Assembly (NCBI GenBank): GCA_907163375.1
Contig: CAJQUW010005759.1
Location: 62,001 to 126,000 of the forward strand
Reading direction: 5' to 3'
Length of the DNA: 64,000 bases
Origin: Prostheceraeus crozeri
Lineage: Eukaryota; Platyhelminthes; Polycladida; Euryleptidae
A program made the translations under genes and the position numbers. Positions 63,200-64,000 of this stretch are shown piece by piece (position 1 is the stretch's first letter; each line of letters opens with the position of its first letter). The notes under the pieces are model-generated. The model was not told the origin of the DNA and searched no databases. It saw nothing but the letters and a program-made list of their open reading frames with translations.

Positions 63200-63215
63200 A
63201 GTTCTTTTAAGAACT
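63200..63215 (+). other. Third histone-type stem-loop
   Basis: AGTTCT-TTTA-AGAACT: a perfect 6-bp stem and TTTA loop, matching the histone stem-loop pattern except for an A-T outer pair. No coding frame was recognised just upstream. Confidence 0.4.
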
Positions 63216-63628
63216 GCCTCTATCACTGAGGCTAAAAGATGAAGGGATGAAACGGGAGGCCACTCTTACGCCACACGTATACAAAATCACTTTCTATCTT
63301 CTCTAATGGTGCGATCTCTTTTGATAGAAAAGTAGACCGATAATAAATGTCATAACTAATCCCATATCTAAATTCCTCCATTTATTTCCATGTCTAGATA
63401 AATACATTGCAAAACAATGTAGTATGTAGGTTTATTTGCAATTGCAGCACCTATACTTTATAGCGAGGAAAAGTAAAGTGGAACAACCTTTAATTCATTG
63501 TAGACTTTGTAGCACCTTGATCGTTTTGGGGCATCTGGCGCTCTTCTCACGCGCGTTCTTTTGATGTGAAATCACCATTACTCCACACAACTTGCACAAT
63601 CTTGCCTTTATCGCAAGTCTCCTTCTGA

Positions 63629-63706
63629 TCAGTCTTCATCCCACTCGTCGACCACTTCAAAGATTTTACTGAATATCTCTAAGGCGGGAGATGTACCTTC
63701 CATCAT
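63629..63706 (-). CDS. Short gene of a divergent paralogous pair (minus)
   Basis: ATG 63706 opens a 25-residue frame ending FEVVDEWDED before TGA. The sequence beyond the stop, in another phase, still resembles the plus-strand partner (KETCDKGKIVQVVW). A TATA box (ACATATAAAAG on the minus strand, 63739-63753) lies upstream. It is probably a decayed or frameshifted copy. Confidence 0.4.
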   Translation of the reverse strand: MMEGTSPALEIFSKIFEVVDEWDED

Positions 63707-63869
63707 GAGATAGATAAGAATGAGAAGTGTTTCAATTTTCTGACTTTTATATGTTTTTCAACAATGAATTCCTCGACAACCAATCAGAATAATTCTAATT
63801 TAGATGAAGACTACATAAGTCGGAAGATTGTAGCACTGTTATTCACATTATACGAACTAGCACGCCAAG

Positions 63870-64000
63870 ATGAAAAACTCAGAAACACCATGTAATTTTG
63901 TGATTGTCAATGAGTGGTGTGATGAAGACAAGTGTGATTAGAAGGAGACTTGCGACAAAGGCAAGACTGTAAGAATTGTCTGGATACATGAAGAGTGGAC
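63870..64000 (+). pseudogene. Short gene of a divergent paralogous pair (plus), runs off the window
   Basis: ATG 63870 follows a CCAAT box (63781-63786) and a TATA-like CTACATAAG (63811-63819). The frame reads FVIVNEWCDEDKCD, meets TAG at 63939-63941, and continues in phase with KETCDKGKTVRIVW to the window edge. It is clearly related to the minus-strand partner. Confidence 0.4.

Overview
The window is a stretch of AT-rich invertebrate animal genome. Supporting signs are a single-exon rhodopsin-like receptor gene, GT-AG introns, CCAAT/TATA promoters and dense nested eukaryotic transposons (hAT, mariner/Tc1, piggyBac, P/THAP9-like, CR1-like LINE, Polinton, solo LTR). No bacterial operon, rRNA or CRISPR was seen. 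The phylum cannot be fixed from the sequence.

Layout. Bases 1-7350 and 11799-44262 are two recent copies of one segment, so one copy serves as the empty-site control for insertions in the other. Each copy carries a decayed hAT transposase fragment and a receptor gene. The receptor is broken in copy 1 (5211-6253) and intact in copy 2 (39120-40175). Between the copies lie a fold-back repeat, a short non-autonomous hAT element with its target duplication, and a mariner relic. Copy 2 has been split by a LINE (15716-37454) and by a piggyBac element (40534-43615, TTAA duplication).

The centrepiece is a 17.7-kb Polinton/Maverick (19118-36793) inserted in the LINE's reverse transcriptase gene. It has a 6-bp target duplication (TCCCAA) and near-identical 747-bp terminal inverted repeats. 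It encodes a virus-like set: protein-primed family B DNA polymerase (frame broken), packaging ATPase, double jelly-roll major capsid protein, minor capsid protein, adenain-like protease and a DDE integrase. It also encodes a fibre-like coiled-coil protein (with an in-frame stop), two small probable virion proteins and several unknowns. Two oddities stand out. A phospholipase A2-like domain is fused in frame to the integrase. Short GC-rich hairpin repeats are scattered through the AT-rich element, both in spacers and inside reading frames, and the PLA2-integrase linker is built from them.

From 44.3 kb onward come a Tc1-like relic containing a 91-bp perfect palindrome, a P-element relative with an 8-bp duplication and a THAP finger, a degenerate short-period array, and an old LINE reverse transcriptase relic.

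The last 11 kb differ in style. An unidentified element (about 53085-57275) has terminal inverted repeats of about 340 bp. It carries a transmembrane protein, a Cys-rich protein, an IAP-like UBA-RING gene (broken) and an unknown protein, several behind CCAAT/TATA promoters, and a solo LTR is inserted in its left repeat. Further right are a promoter with a spliced leader exon, a broken coiled-coil gene, a small TATA-driven gene bounded by two copies of a module made of a histone-type stem-loop plus a 59-nt fold, and a head-to-head pair of related short genes at the window end. Compact genes with local promoters suggest remnants of a DNA virus or large virus-like transposon, but no gene there ties it to a named family.
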